A DNA stretch of 42,053 nucleotides from a virus, in the IMG/VR virus record IMGVR_UViG_3300032053_000166, positions 1 through 42,053 of that record; one strand, given 5' to 3'. Within the stretch, counting starts at the first letter, position 1, and every line of letters starts with the position of its first letter. A program made the translations under genes and the position numbers. Positions 31,975-38,301 of this stretch are shown here, piece after piece. Under the pieces are notes generated by a model. The model had not been told where the DNA came from. It was given only the letters and a program-made list of their open reading frames with translations, and ran no database searches.

Positions 31975-32165
31975 TCCTGCCTCCCCATTGGATATGTTTC
32001 ATTTGCGAGCCTGCGCTCATGGTTGCGCTCATAGTGTCCAATAGCGCATTTGCTACAGTATTCACCATGCCCGCAAGAAAAGATCAGCTCTTTTTTCTTT
32101 TGGCACAGGCTACATCTCTTGCGCTCGGTCCCGTTTGCGATTCTTGTTTGTTGTTCTGTGGTCAC
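31971..32165 (-). CDS. Small zinc-ribbon protein (64 aa, GTG start)
   Basis: Starts with GTG 32165-32163, which overlaps the TGA of the upstream gene and has AGGAG 6 nt before it; a longer ATG frame ignores this. Motifs CSLC, CGHGEYC and CSKC form a RING- or zinc-ribbon-like set, followed by a basic His/Arg tail. Probably a nucleic-acid or protein adaptor in the recombination operon. Function unknown. Confidence 0.7.
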   Translation of the reverse strand: MTTEQQTRIANGTERKRCSLCQKKKELIFSCGHGEYCSKCAIGHYERNHERRLANETYPMGRQE

Positions 32166-32332
32166 AATTGCTCCTGTTGATACATTTTTGTTTCTCTTTC
32201 GTAGTCGTGTTGACTTTGTTCTCTGAAACACTTATCACATATTTTTTCTTTGGTTCTTTTGCTTGAAAATCCGAATTCAAATTCTTTACCACAAGTATCA
32301 CAAATATATTTTTTGTATTTTTTCTTATTCAT
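32162..32332 (-). CDS. Small zinc-ribbon protein (56 aa)
   Basis: Begins MNKKKYKKYICDTCGKEFEF and has a second pair CDKC about 22 residues later: a complete CxxC...CxxC ribbon. It overlaps the stop of the upstream gene at its start and the GTG of the next at its end, so it is embedded in the operon. Confidence 0.72.
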   Translation of the reverse strand: MNKKKYKKYICDTCGKEFEFGFSSKRTKEKICDKCFREQSQHDYERETKMYQQEQL

Positions 32333-32585
32333 CTGTCGCCTCCATTTTGATGATGTTTCGGATAGTGCGCAATCTGCCCATTATTACCGCAATGTAATTT
32401 AGTAATTTCATCTTATCATCTTTATTAAATTCTTGGTCAGTCAGGCAGTCATTATAGAGCTTGTCCAGATAGTTAAATTTATTACTCATCAATGCAATCT
32501 CTGTAGCTATTGTCTGTTCAAACACATCTGAAAAGCGAGGCTCGCAATCCAACAGGTCAGGTTCTTTTTGGTCTCTTAGGTTCAT
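32325..32585 (-). CDS. First gene of the recombination operon, hypothetical (86 aa)
   Basis: The start at ATG 32585 (MNLRDQKEPDLLDCEPRFSD) has GGAGG 5 nt upstream; a longer frame would run into the leader hairpin. Helical and acidic, with a C-terminal helix pair (LNYIAVIMGRLRTIRNIIKM). No motif recognised. It follows the structured leader and terminator at 32596-32654, so its translation is the readout of that leader. Confidence 0.65.
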   Translation of the reverse strand: MNLRDQKEPDLLDCEPRFSDVFEQTIATEIALMSNKFNYLDKLYNDCLTDQEFNKDDKMKLLNYIAVIMGRLRTIRNIIKMEATDE

Positions 32586-32595
32586 ACTGTCCTCC

Positions 32596-32654
32596 AAAAT
32601 AAAATAGGGGCATAGGCAAACCATCATGTGTTTTGCTTTTATTTCTATGCCCCT
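32596..32654 (-). terminator. Leader terminator/attenuator of the recombination operon
   Basis: On the minus strand AGGGGCATAG (32654-32645) pairs perfectly with CTATGCCCCT (32615-32606). The 29-nt loop can itself form an inner GCAAAAC/GGTTTGC stem with one mismatch. The stem is followed by ATTTTATTTT and then at once by GGAGG of the first gene. It therefore can stop transcription or hide translation signals. Confidence 0.75.
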
Positions 32655-32660
32655 GACTTT

Positions 32661-32696
32661 CTACTTCCGTTTTTTGAACGGAGATGGGTTGCACAT
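32661..32696 (-). CDS. Leader ORF of 11 codons (MCNPSPFKKRK)
   Basis: ATG 32696-32694 stands 5 nt behind a perfect GGAGG and the frame ends at TAG, just upstream of the attenuator hairpin. Its codons overlap a 6-bp hairpin (TCCGTT/AACGGA). Position and ribosome site suggest a leader peptide whose translation sets the fold of the leader. Too short to be proven by sequence alone. Confidence 0.5.
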   Translation of the reverse strand: MCNPSPFKKRK

Positions 32697-32731
32697 AGGC
32701 ACCTCCAAAAGAAAGTATTGCACAGGCACGC

Positions 32732-32840
32732 CCTCTACTACATGCCTGCATTGAGACCTGAGAATAAGGGGAATCTGTAGAGGAAGATTTATTTGGATTG
32801 TTTTGATTTTGTCTTTTTAAATTTTGTTTTTCAGGTCTCA
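32732..32840 (-). ncRNA. Structured leader RNA, copy 2 (recombination operon)
   Basis: Minus-strand stems are interleaved. TGAGACCTGA (32840-32831) matches TCAGGTCTCA (32761-32752), and CCTCTAC (32783-32777) matches GTAGAGG (32738-32732), giving an a-b-a'-b' pseudoknot or switch order. An A-rich linker contains AAAATCAAAACAAT (32810-32797), 13 of 14 identical to a motif in the replication leader. It begins about 14 nt after the predicted transcription start. Confidence 0.6.
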
Positions 32841-32860
32841 TAATTTCTATTCTCAAGTTA

Positions 32861-32889
32861 AGTATAAGCTATTTGGTTTTATTTGTCAA
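32861..32889 (-). promoter_or_regulatory. Promoter of the recombination operon
   Basis: Minus-strand TTGACA (32889-32884), 17-nt spacer, TATACT (32866-32861): near-consensus sigma70. The -35 overlaps the last codons of the preceding frame. About 270 nt of leader separate it from the first full gene. Confidence 0.85.
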
Positions 32890-33025
32890 GAGCAAAAGTC
32901 TCGTTTTTGCCCTTTTTAGAAGAAATATTTTTGAACGGATAAGTCTTGATAATTTTGCCTTTGTGCTGCACGGTTATGTCATTTTCGCCTATATGTAAAT
33001 GCTCACAAAATCTTGATTTCTTTAG
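32879..33025 (-). pseudogene. Continuation of the small zinc-finger frame beyond an amber codon
   Basis: After the TAG at 33028-33026 the same frame stays open for 48 codons to TAA 32881-32879. It contains a C-x-H-x-H cluster (FCEHLHIG) that would complete the CPIC pair upstream into a CCCH-type site. It may be a decayed C-terminal half, or be made by amber readthrough (the stop is followed by CTA). Confidence 0.4.
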
Positions 33026-33124
33026 CTAATTAATTGGCAATGGTTCGCGATAATAAAATGCGGTGGGAATAATATTGTTCTCTCTGCAGATGGGGCATTC
33101 AAGGATTTTGTATTTTGGTTTCAT
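33026..33124 (-). CDS. Small CPIC protein, possibly truncated (32 aa)
   Basis: Begins MKPKYKILECPICRENN; its ATG overlaps the stop of the DUF5131 gene (ATGA), and the frame ends at TAG. A lone CxxC pair cannot complete a zinc site by itself. The frame continues in phase beyond the amber with further Cys/His residues (see 32879-33025), which suggests the gene was once 80 residues long or is read through. Confidence 0.5.
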   Translation of the reverse strand: MKPKYKILECPICRENNIIPTAFYYREPLPIN

Positions 33125-33786
33125 TTCAATTCCTCCGGGTAATTCCAGTTATTTTTATCCCATTTCAAAAATACAGGAATATTGTTTTCTCTGGCAACTT
33201 CAATAATCGCACGATAATAATCAGGTGATGCAGGTGGTTTTTTATTTAGCCCGCCGATGATAATCCAAGAAAATATAGGCAATAGTTTCAACTCTGATTT
33301 TTCAATAGGATTTAAAAGTGGTTCAAAAGAAACAAATAATGCCCCTTTGGTTTTCAGAAACCTCATTGGTTCCATCATTGTTTGTGCTGATACCACTTTA
33401 AATCTTTTATCTATGCTCACACCAAGCCAACGATTGTTGAAACCAAATACAGACGGCATCCAGCAAGAATAAATAGCAGGATTTTTTGTGAGAAATAAAA
33501 ACCAGTTCTGACTTTGTTTTGTTATTTCAATAATTTCATGCAATCCGCCTGCTTGGCTTATTACTTCAGGGCAAAACAAATCTATGGTGCTACCTACAAA
33601 TATTTTCTGTCCTTTCTTTTTGAATTTCAGCATTTGATTTATTTCGTCAGTGTCTAATCTGATTTCTGGATTCCACTTGAAACGCTGATACATAGCACGA
33701 GCATAGCAATAGGGGCAGCGCATGGGGCATAGTCCTTTAACTGGATTAAAAGAATAATCACACCATTCAATATTCGTTTTTTGCAT
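33121..33786 (-). CDS. DUF5131 (phage Gp37/Gp68-like) protein, radical-SAM-like (221 aa)
   Basis: Starts MQKTNIEWCDYSFNPVKGL, the typical opening of the DUF5131 family, followed by CPMRCPYCYARAMYQR (about 20-35). The CxxxCxYC spacing resembles radical-SAM Fe-S ligands. Later family segments are present: FVGSTIDLFCPE (about 62-73), LFLTKNP (about 96-102), RWLGVSID (about 118), SFEPLL (about 148) and IIIGGLN (about 170). Common in phages; the reaction is unknown. Ribosome site GAGGTG. Confidence 0.85.
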   Translation of the reverse strand: MQKTNIEWCDYSFNPVKGLCPMRCPYCYARAMYQRFKWNPEIRLDTDEINQMLKFKKKGQKIFVGSTIDLFCPEVISQAGGLHEIIEITKQSQNWFLFLTKNPAIYSCWMPSVFGFNNRWLGVSIDKRFKVVSAQTMMEPMRFLKTKGALFVSFEPLLNPIEKSELKLLPIFSWIIIGGLNKKPPASPDYYRAIIEVARENNIPVFLKWDKNNWNYPEELK

Positions 33787-33789
33787 TAT

Positions 33790-33894
33790 TCACCTCAAAC
33801 AATTTTGTTTGTTGCTCATTTTGTTTAATGCTTCAAAATCAAAAGAACTGTGAATGTAAAGCTTGTATTCTTTATCACATTTTTTGCATTTTAT
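33790..33894 (-). CDS. Possible small zinc-ribbon frame without a standard start codon
   Basis: Between two genes an open frame reads KCKKCDKEYKLYIH and continues to TGA 33792-33790. It looks like a real CxxC protein of 33 residues. No ATG, GTG or TTG is in frame; the codon at the expected place, 4 nt after GGAGG, is ATA (33894-33892). Either ATA is used, or a point change destroyed the start. A short out-of-frame ATG gives only four codons. Confidence 0.35.
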   Translation of the reverse strand: MKCKKCDKEYKLYIHSSFDFEALNKMSNKQNCLR

Positions 33895-34130
33895 AAATCC
33901 TCCAAATTAAGATATGGTTTCCATTTTTCAATAAGCGTTTCCAATCCTTTCAGTTCATAATCCAAATTGTCAATGAGGTCTGCTATCGCTGATTCTTTTG
34001 TGTCATGAGAAGCTCCAATATTTAATGCTTTCGCTAAAACAAAATTTACTTTTCCTTCATGATTTTCAATACTGATAATCAGCGCTTTCTTGAGTTTGTA
34101 TTTGCCTATTTGTCTTATCATTTTTTTCAT
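33891..34130 (-). CDS. HicB-like/small regulatory protein candidate (79 aa)
   Basis: ATG 34130 is preferred because AGAGGATAAG lies directly upstream; longer starts overlap the previous gene. The protein (MKKMIRQIGKYKLKKALIIS...) has a strand-strand-helix beginning and a DTKESAIADLIDNLDYELKG helix (about 44-63) that resembles the HicB antitoxin-like RNase-H fold in outline only. No HicA partner is visible. Function open. Confidence 0.5.
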   Translation of the reverse strand: MKKMIRQIGKYKLKKALIISIENHEGKVNFVLAKALNIGASHDTKESAIADLIDNLDYELKGLETLIEKWKPYLNLEDL

Positions 34131-34158
34131 CTTATCCTCTAAGTATAATAATTGTTGG

Positions 34159-34383
34159 TCATGGTTTTGCCTCATATGGTTTCACGATTTTCTTGATTTT
34201 GAGTTTGCCTAAAGCACCATCACTGCGGGAACCAATTACCTTGAAATAATTATTTCCTATACTATTGATGATAGAATTAATAGGAAAATAACCAAATAGC
34301 AAAAGAGATATTTCAAACGATGGTCGAAAAAAATACCATATCCGCAAGGGCAAGGTCTTAAGATACCATAGAAAATGTTTCAT
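34159..34383 (-). CDS. Small membrane-associated protein (74 aa)
   Basis: Starts MKHFLWYLKTLPLRIWYFFR with GGAGG 7 nt upstream, overlapping the previous stop. A hydrophobic segment (FEISLLLFGYFPI) follows the aromatic/basic N terminus, then a basic tail. Probably inner-membrane-associated; no family recognised. Confidence 0.6.
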   Translation of the reverse strand: MKHFLWYLKTLPLRIWYFFRPSFEISLLLFGYFPINSIINSIGNNYFKVIGSRSDGALGKLKIKKIVKPYEAKP

Positions 34384-34562
34384 GGCTTTACCTCCGGCTT
34401 TTGTTTTTCTTCCTCCGTAAAACAATAACAGTATAAAAATTCATGTACTCTTGATTCATCCTCTGCAACCCATTTTAAATGCTTAATTAATTCGCTCAAT
34501 GTCCAGCGGTCTATTTTTTTTAGTTTCATGTTTCTGATATAATTTTCTAAATTAAGTCTCAT
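34380..34562 (-). CDS. Small hypothetical protein (60 aa)
   Basis: The ATG at 34562 overlaps the previous TGA (ATGA); a longer frame upstream is just a shadow of the neighbouring gene. Begins MRLNLENYIRNMKLKKIDRW, with a helical WTLSELIKHLKWVAED segment and a CYCF pair. Unknown function. Confidence 0.6.
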   Translation of the reverse strand: MRLNLENYIRNMKLKKIDRWTLSELIKHLKWVAEDESRVHEFLYCYCFTEEEKQKPEVKP

Positions 34563-34921
34563 TTCTGCACCGCCTTCTCCACTTTCAGTATCGGTTTTTC
34601 TTCGCCTGCCAGAAACACCATCTGCACTTCGTAGATTCCGTCCCTTCCTGCAATTTCGTTCATATTTATTGCAGTCACGGTTTTTAGTGGTAGGCATTTT
34701 CCTTGAACAGCAATAGGGCAACTCTCTGGTACAGGTATGATTACCGTCTCGCATTTCTGCGCTTTCACTTGTTCATTGTGCTGCTGAATATAACCTGCAA
34801 CACGAACCACCATGATGATTATTATGATGATTCCTATCGTGTTCATTACCGCATATATTTTTTCAAATATAGTTGCCGCAAGGTCCTTAAATCTAACAAT
34901 GAACTGATAATTCTTTTTCAT
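34559..34921 (-). CDS. Single-span membrane protein (120 aa)
   Basis: The start at ATG 34921 (MKKNYQFIVRFKDLAATIFE) follows AGGAG. One very hydrophobic span with seven consecutive Ile (about residues 28-42) separates a basic N terminus from an outer domain with two Cys (KCETVIIPVPESCPIAVQGK) that may be disulfide-bonded in the periplasm. Unknown role; it lies in the replication operon. Confidence 0.65.
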   Translation of the reverse strand: MKKNYQFIVRFKDLAATIFEKIYAVMNTIGIIIIIIMVVRVAGYIQQHNEQVKAQKCETVIIPVPESCPIAVQGKCLPLKTVTAINMNEIAGRDGIYEVQMVFLAGEEKPILKVEKAVQK

Positions 34922-34934
34922 CTTGATTCTCCTT

Positions 34935-35126
34935 TTAATTTTTTGAAGCATTCGTTAATTGTTTAAGTGCCTGCTTTACCTTTGGAACGCATTTAGTACA
35001 ATACTGCTTTTCGTTTATCTCTTCCCATCCGTACATTCTCATCACCGTTTTATAATCCTCCTCAATAAAACAACTCAAACAAACAGTGCAGCAATCACAC
35101 TGGATCAGGATTATCTTTTTTATCAT
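34935..35126 (-). CDS. Small Cys-rich protein (63 aa)
   Basis: Begins MIKKIILIQCDCCTVCLSCF, then has CTKC near residue 43: seven cysteines, enough for a zinc ribbon or knuckle. GGAGATCAAGG precedes the ATG, which lies inside the end of the upstream gene. Unknown function. Confidence 0.65.
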   Translation of the reverse strand: MIKKIILIQCDCCTVCLSCFIEEDYKTVMRMYGWEEINEKQYCTKCVPKVKQALKQLTNASKN

Positions 35127-35706
35127 CCTTGATCTCCATATCTTTCCAGGTTAATTTTCTAAACACACCAGGGCATCCAGTTGAAAACCGCACCTTGAAT
35201 TTCTGTCCACAAACTTTTCCTTCATCAGTTCTTCCATCACCGTAAGCGCCGAACATCTGGCCACAGACAGGGCAGACAACCAAGCCGGATGTGCATTCCG
35301 GGAAGAGCAAATCAATAGCGTAACGATAATAAGAACGATAAACATCCTCCGATTCGTATTCTCTATTAATCGGATCGAGCGCCTGATCCGCCATGTATAG
35401 TGCGTTGAATCCTGATCCGCCTTTTTCAAAATAAAGATTTGGTTTTTCTTCTCTGCCAAATATTTTATTCATCTCTTTTAATTTTTTTACTTCTCCGGAG
35501 CAGCTGTTCAATGACCAGTACATTTTGATTGCGCTCATAAGTAAAGTAGCATGATCCATCTTATGAAACGGAGTCTCTCCCCATTTCAATTGCTTTTTTT
35601 TGTTTCGCATAATATTAACTCTCTCATCGGTTTTTAGATGTTCTTTCCAAACAAGATTAATTTCACATCTGCAGTTTGGCATCCAGGCATATTTATTGTT
35701 AGACAT
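35095..35706 (-). CDS. Hypothetical protein with CPVC zinc knuckle (203 aa)
   Basis: The N-terminal region is helical with ETPFHKMDHATLLMSAIKMYW (about 44-64). The C-terminal part has CTSGLVVCPVCGQMFG (about 144-159) plus further Cys (VCGQKF, GCPG) that could form a zinc site. It follows the helicase loader with an 8-nt overlap, so it probably acts in replication. No known family. Confidence 0.6.
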   Translation of the reverse strand: MSNNKYAWMPNCRCEINLVWKEHLKTDERVNIMRNKKKQLKWGETPFHKMDHATLLMSAIKMYWSLNSCSGEVKKLKEMNKIFGREEKPNLYFEKGGSGFNALYMADQALDPINREYESEDVYRSYYRYAIDLLFPECTSGLVVCPVCGQMFGAYGDGRTDEGKVCGQKFKVRFSTGCPGVFRKLTWKDMEIKDDKKDNPDPV

Positions 35707-36502
35707 TATTTATCCTGCGATCGTCTTCTGATATTTCAATTATTTTACACATCTCATTAATCCTGGAAATAATTCTTGAATCAATACCGGTTGCCTCTAA
35801 CTGTGAAATTGATTTATTACTTGTGAATACTGTGTGCATATCTTTATTGTAGCGATAATCCACGATATGAAACAATGATTGATTTGCAAAGTCTGTCATT
35901 TTTTGTGTAGCTATATCATCCAGGAAAAGAGTTTGTATCTCGCATATTGGTTCAAGTATCTCTGATATTGATTCATTGATTGCGATTTTATGCTTCAATG
36001 CATTAAGTAATTTATCGCTGGAAGTCAAGCAAACTTTTTGTGTTGGGATGTAAATACTTCCATCATCCGCGGTAAATGCTTTATCCTTTTCAATAATTAT
36101 TTTCATCGCAGTTGCGCAAAAATAAGTTTTACCACTGCCCACGTTGCCATAGATATAAGCAGATTTTCCTTTTATGATTTCTCTAAAAGAAGAAAATAAA
36201 CGCTCTGGAATATTTAACGATTTGCAATCAAAATAATGTTCTTCAACGCCATACTGATATAATCTTTCCTTTAATCCGTCTCCGCTTAAATTATTTTTAT
36301 TCCAATCATCGGTATAGATTTTTTTCTTCTGTCTCTCGATAGATTCCAGAAAGGAAATCACAAATGGGGTCTTCCGGTCTGCATCTGAGAATTCTCCAAA
36401 AGCATATTTTTTTATAGCCGCCAGGTAAAGAATACTCTCTCTTGATTTTTTTGCTTTGTATTCCAGGATTTTAAACATCCCATCTTTTGTTATTGCTTGC
36501 AT
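35699..36502 (-). CDS. DnaC/IstB-like helicase loader ATPase (267 aa)
   Basis: Walker A GNVGSGKT at 119-126, Walker B LFLDDI at 192-197, a sensor-like FTSNKSI at about 229 and a terminal SRIISRINEMCKIIEI arginine-finger region: the DnaC/DnaI AAA+ plan. The N-terminal 100 residues would bind the host replicative helicase. It lies 2 nt after the O-like initiator gene, the lambda O-P arrangement, so it should load the host helicase at the phage origin. Confidence 0.88.
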   Translation of the reverse strand: MQAITKDGMFKILEYKAKKSRESILYLAAIKKYAFGEFSDADRKTPFVISFLESIERQKKKIYTDDWNKNNLSGDGLKERLYQYGVEEHYFDCKSLNIPERLFSSFREIIKGKSAYIYGNVGSGKTYFCATAMKIIIEKDKAFTADDGSIYIPTQKVCLTSSDKLLNALKHKIAINESISEILEPICEIQTLFLDDIATQKMTDFANQSLFHIVDYRYNKDMHTVFTSNKSISQLEATGIDSRIISRINEMCKIIEISEDDRRINNV

Positions 36503-36504
36503 TA

Positions 36505-37356
36505 TTAATCCTTCTTTGGTTTTTCGGGTATCGGATATTTGGTTGTTGCTGGGTCATAATTGGATGGTCTGATGTACGCATATTTTCCGGGTTCGTATTC
36601 TATATGAGGTGATGATTGATTTGTTTTGTTGTCATTATAAGCTGTCAAGTCATCAGTCCAACGTTCCTGATTAATGAACGTCACCGGATTAAGAATATAA
36701 CCCTTCTTCCATCTGTCTGTTAATTTTGCTTTTTCTATGAAAGCCAGAATTTCATCAATATGATTCTGGCATTGATGAGTTTTGAATGTCTTAATAGCTT
36801 TTTGTTTGGATTCCTTTTTGGGGTATGCCATCCAGAATTGCGAGAAGCAATTTGGATGATCTATTTCTATTGGTTCCCTTTCTATTGGTTTATTATATAT
36901 TGTATGTGCAGCTTTCTGCACCCCTAATTTACACGAAGTTGCACCCCTCTTTGACATCTTTCTGCACCCTGCAACTTTCTGCACCCCTGCAACTTTCCGC
37001 ACCCCTTCACTCTGAAACATAGTCCAGGTGTCATAGTGCTTATTAAACAGGAAGGTATTGGGTGCAGCTTCCTGCACCCTCTCGTAATAAATTATATGCA
37101 TCTGCTTTAATTCCTTTATGGTCATCCAGCAGGTTCTCTCTGATTTATTAGAAAACTCCATGAATTGATTTATTGAAATAGTATCCTCTGGTTTTGAATA
37201 TCCCCAGCCATAATGAATAATACAATCTATCATGCTTCTTTGTGCCCCATTTAATCCAGCCATTGCAAGCGCAATAAATACATCTGTCGCGATTCTTCTA
37301 TGCCCCTCTTCTTTTTGTGGATTAATTTTAGAATCTTTCTTCCATGGATTTTCCAT
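36505..37356 (-). CDS. Replication initiator, lambda O-like (283 aa)
   Basis: The N-terminal winged-helix domain of phage O proteins is recognisable: RRIATDVFIALAMAGLNGAQ (20-39), IIHYGWGYSKPEDTISINQF (46-65) and RTCWMTIKELKQMHIIYYE (74-92). The middle (about 120-150) has the repeats GVRKVAG/GVQKVAG encoded by the iterons. The C-terminal FWMAYPKKESKQKAIKTFK (about 173-191) is the segment seen in many O-type initiators. It should bind the iterons and recruit the loader encoded next. Confidence 0.85.
   Translation of the reverse strand: MENPWKKDSKINPQKEEGHRRIATDVFIALAMAGLNGAQRSMIDCIIHYGWGYSKPEDTISINQFMEFSNKSERTCWMTIKELKQMHIIYYERVQEAAPNTFLFNKHYDTWTMFQSEGVRKVAGVQKVAGCRKMSKRGATSCKLGVQKAAHTIYNKPIEREPIEIDHPNCFSQFWMAYPKKESKQKAIKTFKTHQCQNHIDEILAFIEKAKLTDRWKKGYILNPVTFINQERWTDDLTAYNDNKTNQSSPHIEYEPGKYAYIRPSNYDPATTKYPIPEKPKKD
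36865..37080. repeat. Replication origin: 18-bp iterons inside the initiator gene
   Basis: Six copies of an 18-bp unit ending in the core TGCACCCC (or CCGCACCCC): 36908-36925, 36931-36948, tandem 36953-36970, 36971-36988, 36989-37006, and 37063-37080. The last lies in an inverted pair GGGTGCA/TGCACCC (37060-37079). Next to them is an AT-rich stretch (about 36888-36905) and a 15-bp-period repeat of TTCTATTGGTT (36865, 36880). Iterons plus AT-rich DNA within the O gene is the lambda origin design. Confidence 0.82.
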
Positions 37357-37370
37357 CGAACCTTCTTTTG

Positions 37371-37415
37371 AAAAAATAAAAAAAGGGACACCCTGCCTGA
37401 GAAGCTGAATGTCCC
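37371..37415 (-). terminator. Leader terminator of the replication operon
   Basis: On the minus strand GGGACA (37415-37410) pairs with TGTCCC (37390-37385), followed by seven T, A and six T. It is placed between the promoter and the O-like gene, 15 nt before its start, so it must be passed for replication genes to be made. Confidence 0.8.
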
Positions 37416-37488
37416 CAGCAATGGGGCAGACACTGGATATGAATATCCCATTGCTTTGATTTTAATGCGTTTGATTTTTCCAGTGTCT
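37413..37488 (-). ncRNA. Structured leader RNA, copy 1 (replication operon)
   Basis: Minus-strand AGACACTGGA (37488-37479) matches TCCAGTGTCT (37437-37428). AGCAATGGG (37455-37447) matches CCCATTGCT (37425-37417). The order is a-b-a'-b', hence a pseudoknot or two exclusive folds. CCCCA/TGGGG (37426-37413) forms a third hairpin that uses the same G-run as the terminator stem, so it can act as antiterminator. The A-rich linker includes AAAATCAAAGCAAT (37463-37450). Confidence 0.65.
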
Positions 37489-37501
37489 GTATCATATAAT
37501 A

Positions 37502-37529
37502 AGTATAATCATTTTAAATTAAAAGTCAA
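37502..37529 (-). promoter_or_regulatory. Promoter of the replication operon
   Basis: Minus-strand TTGACT (37529-37524), 16-nt spacer, TATACT (37507-37502). The -35 overlaps the stop codon of the methyltransferase gene. The predicted start (about 37495) is 7 nt before the first leader stem. Confidence 0.8.
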
Positions 37530-38080
37530 GGGGTGAATAGGTTAGTTTCTATTTGGTCGCCCCATACATCCCAATCTATCCGCCTTTTTCTTGCAAATAT
37601 ATCTATTCTGGGAGCAGGAGACATTTCTTCAACTAACTTATAAAACACATCTGGCTTAGTGCTATGCTTTCCTGCGGAGTTGAAACACTTTATCCAATTC
37701 AATTTGCCAATATTCAAAAACTTTTGCATAGGCTTACCATAAAAACCTAACAGGCAAAATTCGGATGCAAAAGTATAACCCATGGCTGGACATATCCCTG
37801 ACGGTTTTATCATTGGCAGAACGAGATGAAACCTAACGTCCCAAGAATCTAAAACATCAAAGCAGTGCCTTAACATTTTGTTTGTAGTCCAGCAGTAAAC
37901 ATGACAACCCTTATTTGTGATGGTGCCTATTGGTATGTTTTTTATTTCATCTATTGTCATTGTTTTATATGGCAATTTTGACGCCATATTTCTTCTACTC
38001 AAACAGTATTTCTTCAATCCAATATTCCAGGGCGGGTCTACTACAATAGTATTATATTTTTTATCAGGAAACGGAACCAT
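37526..38080 (-). CDS. MT-A70-type N6-adenine DNA methyltransferase (184 aa)
   Basis: The catalytic DPPW motif is at residues 15-18 after the usual YNTIVVDPPWN opening, followed by PYKTMTIDEIKNIP (about 37-50), a VYCWTTNKMLRHCFDVLDSW segment (about 61-80) and CLLGFYGKP (about 109). The family (MT-A70, Dam-like phage enzymes) methylates adenine N6 using SAM. Likely roles are protection from host restriction or marking phage DNA. Start behind GAGGTGAAGG. Last gene of the early small-gene cluster. Confidence 0.88.
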   Translation of the reverse strand: MVPFPDKKYNTIVVDPPWNIGLKKYCLSRRNMASKLPYKTMTIDEIKNIPIGTITNKGCHVYCWTTNKMLRHCFDVLDSWDVRFHLVLPMIKPSGICPAMGYTFASEFCLLGFYGKPMQKFLNIGKLNWIKCFNSAGKHSTKPDVFYKLVEEMSPAPRIDIFARKRRIDWDVWGDQIETNLFTP

Positions 38081-38088
38081 CCTTCACC

Positions 38089-38301
38089 TCACAGTTTCGA
38101 TAGGTAGAATTTTAATGTTTTACGGCAAATACTGTATTCTTTTGTGTTCGATACGTTCTGCTGATACTCCATCAGCGCACGCAGGTAGCCATAGAAGCGA
38201 CGCTGTGCGAAGGAGTAGGCATCTTCATCGGATTTGCTGCCTCTGTACTGATGGTATGCATCCTTGCAGTCCAATAATATTTGTTTCAGTTTATCGGTCA
38301 T
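38089..38301 (-). CDS. Small hypothetical early protein (70 aa)
   Basis: Begins MTDKLKQILLDCKDAYHQYR behind GGAGG and overlaps the previous stop (ATGA type). Helical, with a Tyr/Arg-rich middle (YSFAQRRFYGYLRALMEY). No known domain. Confidence 0.6.
   Translation of the reverse strand: MTDKLKQILLDCKDAYHQYRGSKSDEDAYSFAQRRFYGYLRALMEYQQNVSNTKEYSICRKTLKFYLSKL

Noticed and set aside
32110-32301. 63-codon basic frame on the minus strand
   Set aside because: It overlaps two better-supported zinc-ribbon genes with proper ribosome sites and coupling, and has no start signal.
32557-32856. 99-codon frame across the recombination leader
   Set aside because: It starts almost at the transcription start without a ribosome site, runs through the stems and terminator and overlaps the true first gene. 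The leader RNA explains the sequence better.
33026-33028. Genome-wide recoding of TAG
   Set aside because: The terminase and the leader ORF end sensibly at TAG, and other large genes contain no in-frame TAG; a single interrupted frame does not support a changed code.
34380-34754. Long N-terminal extension of the 60-residue gene
   Set aside because: The extension lies in the wrong frame of the membrane protein gene; ATG 34562 has the ATGA coupling and ribosome site.
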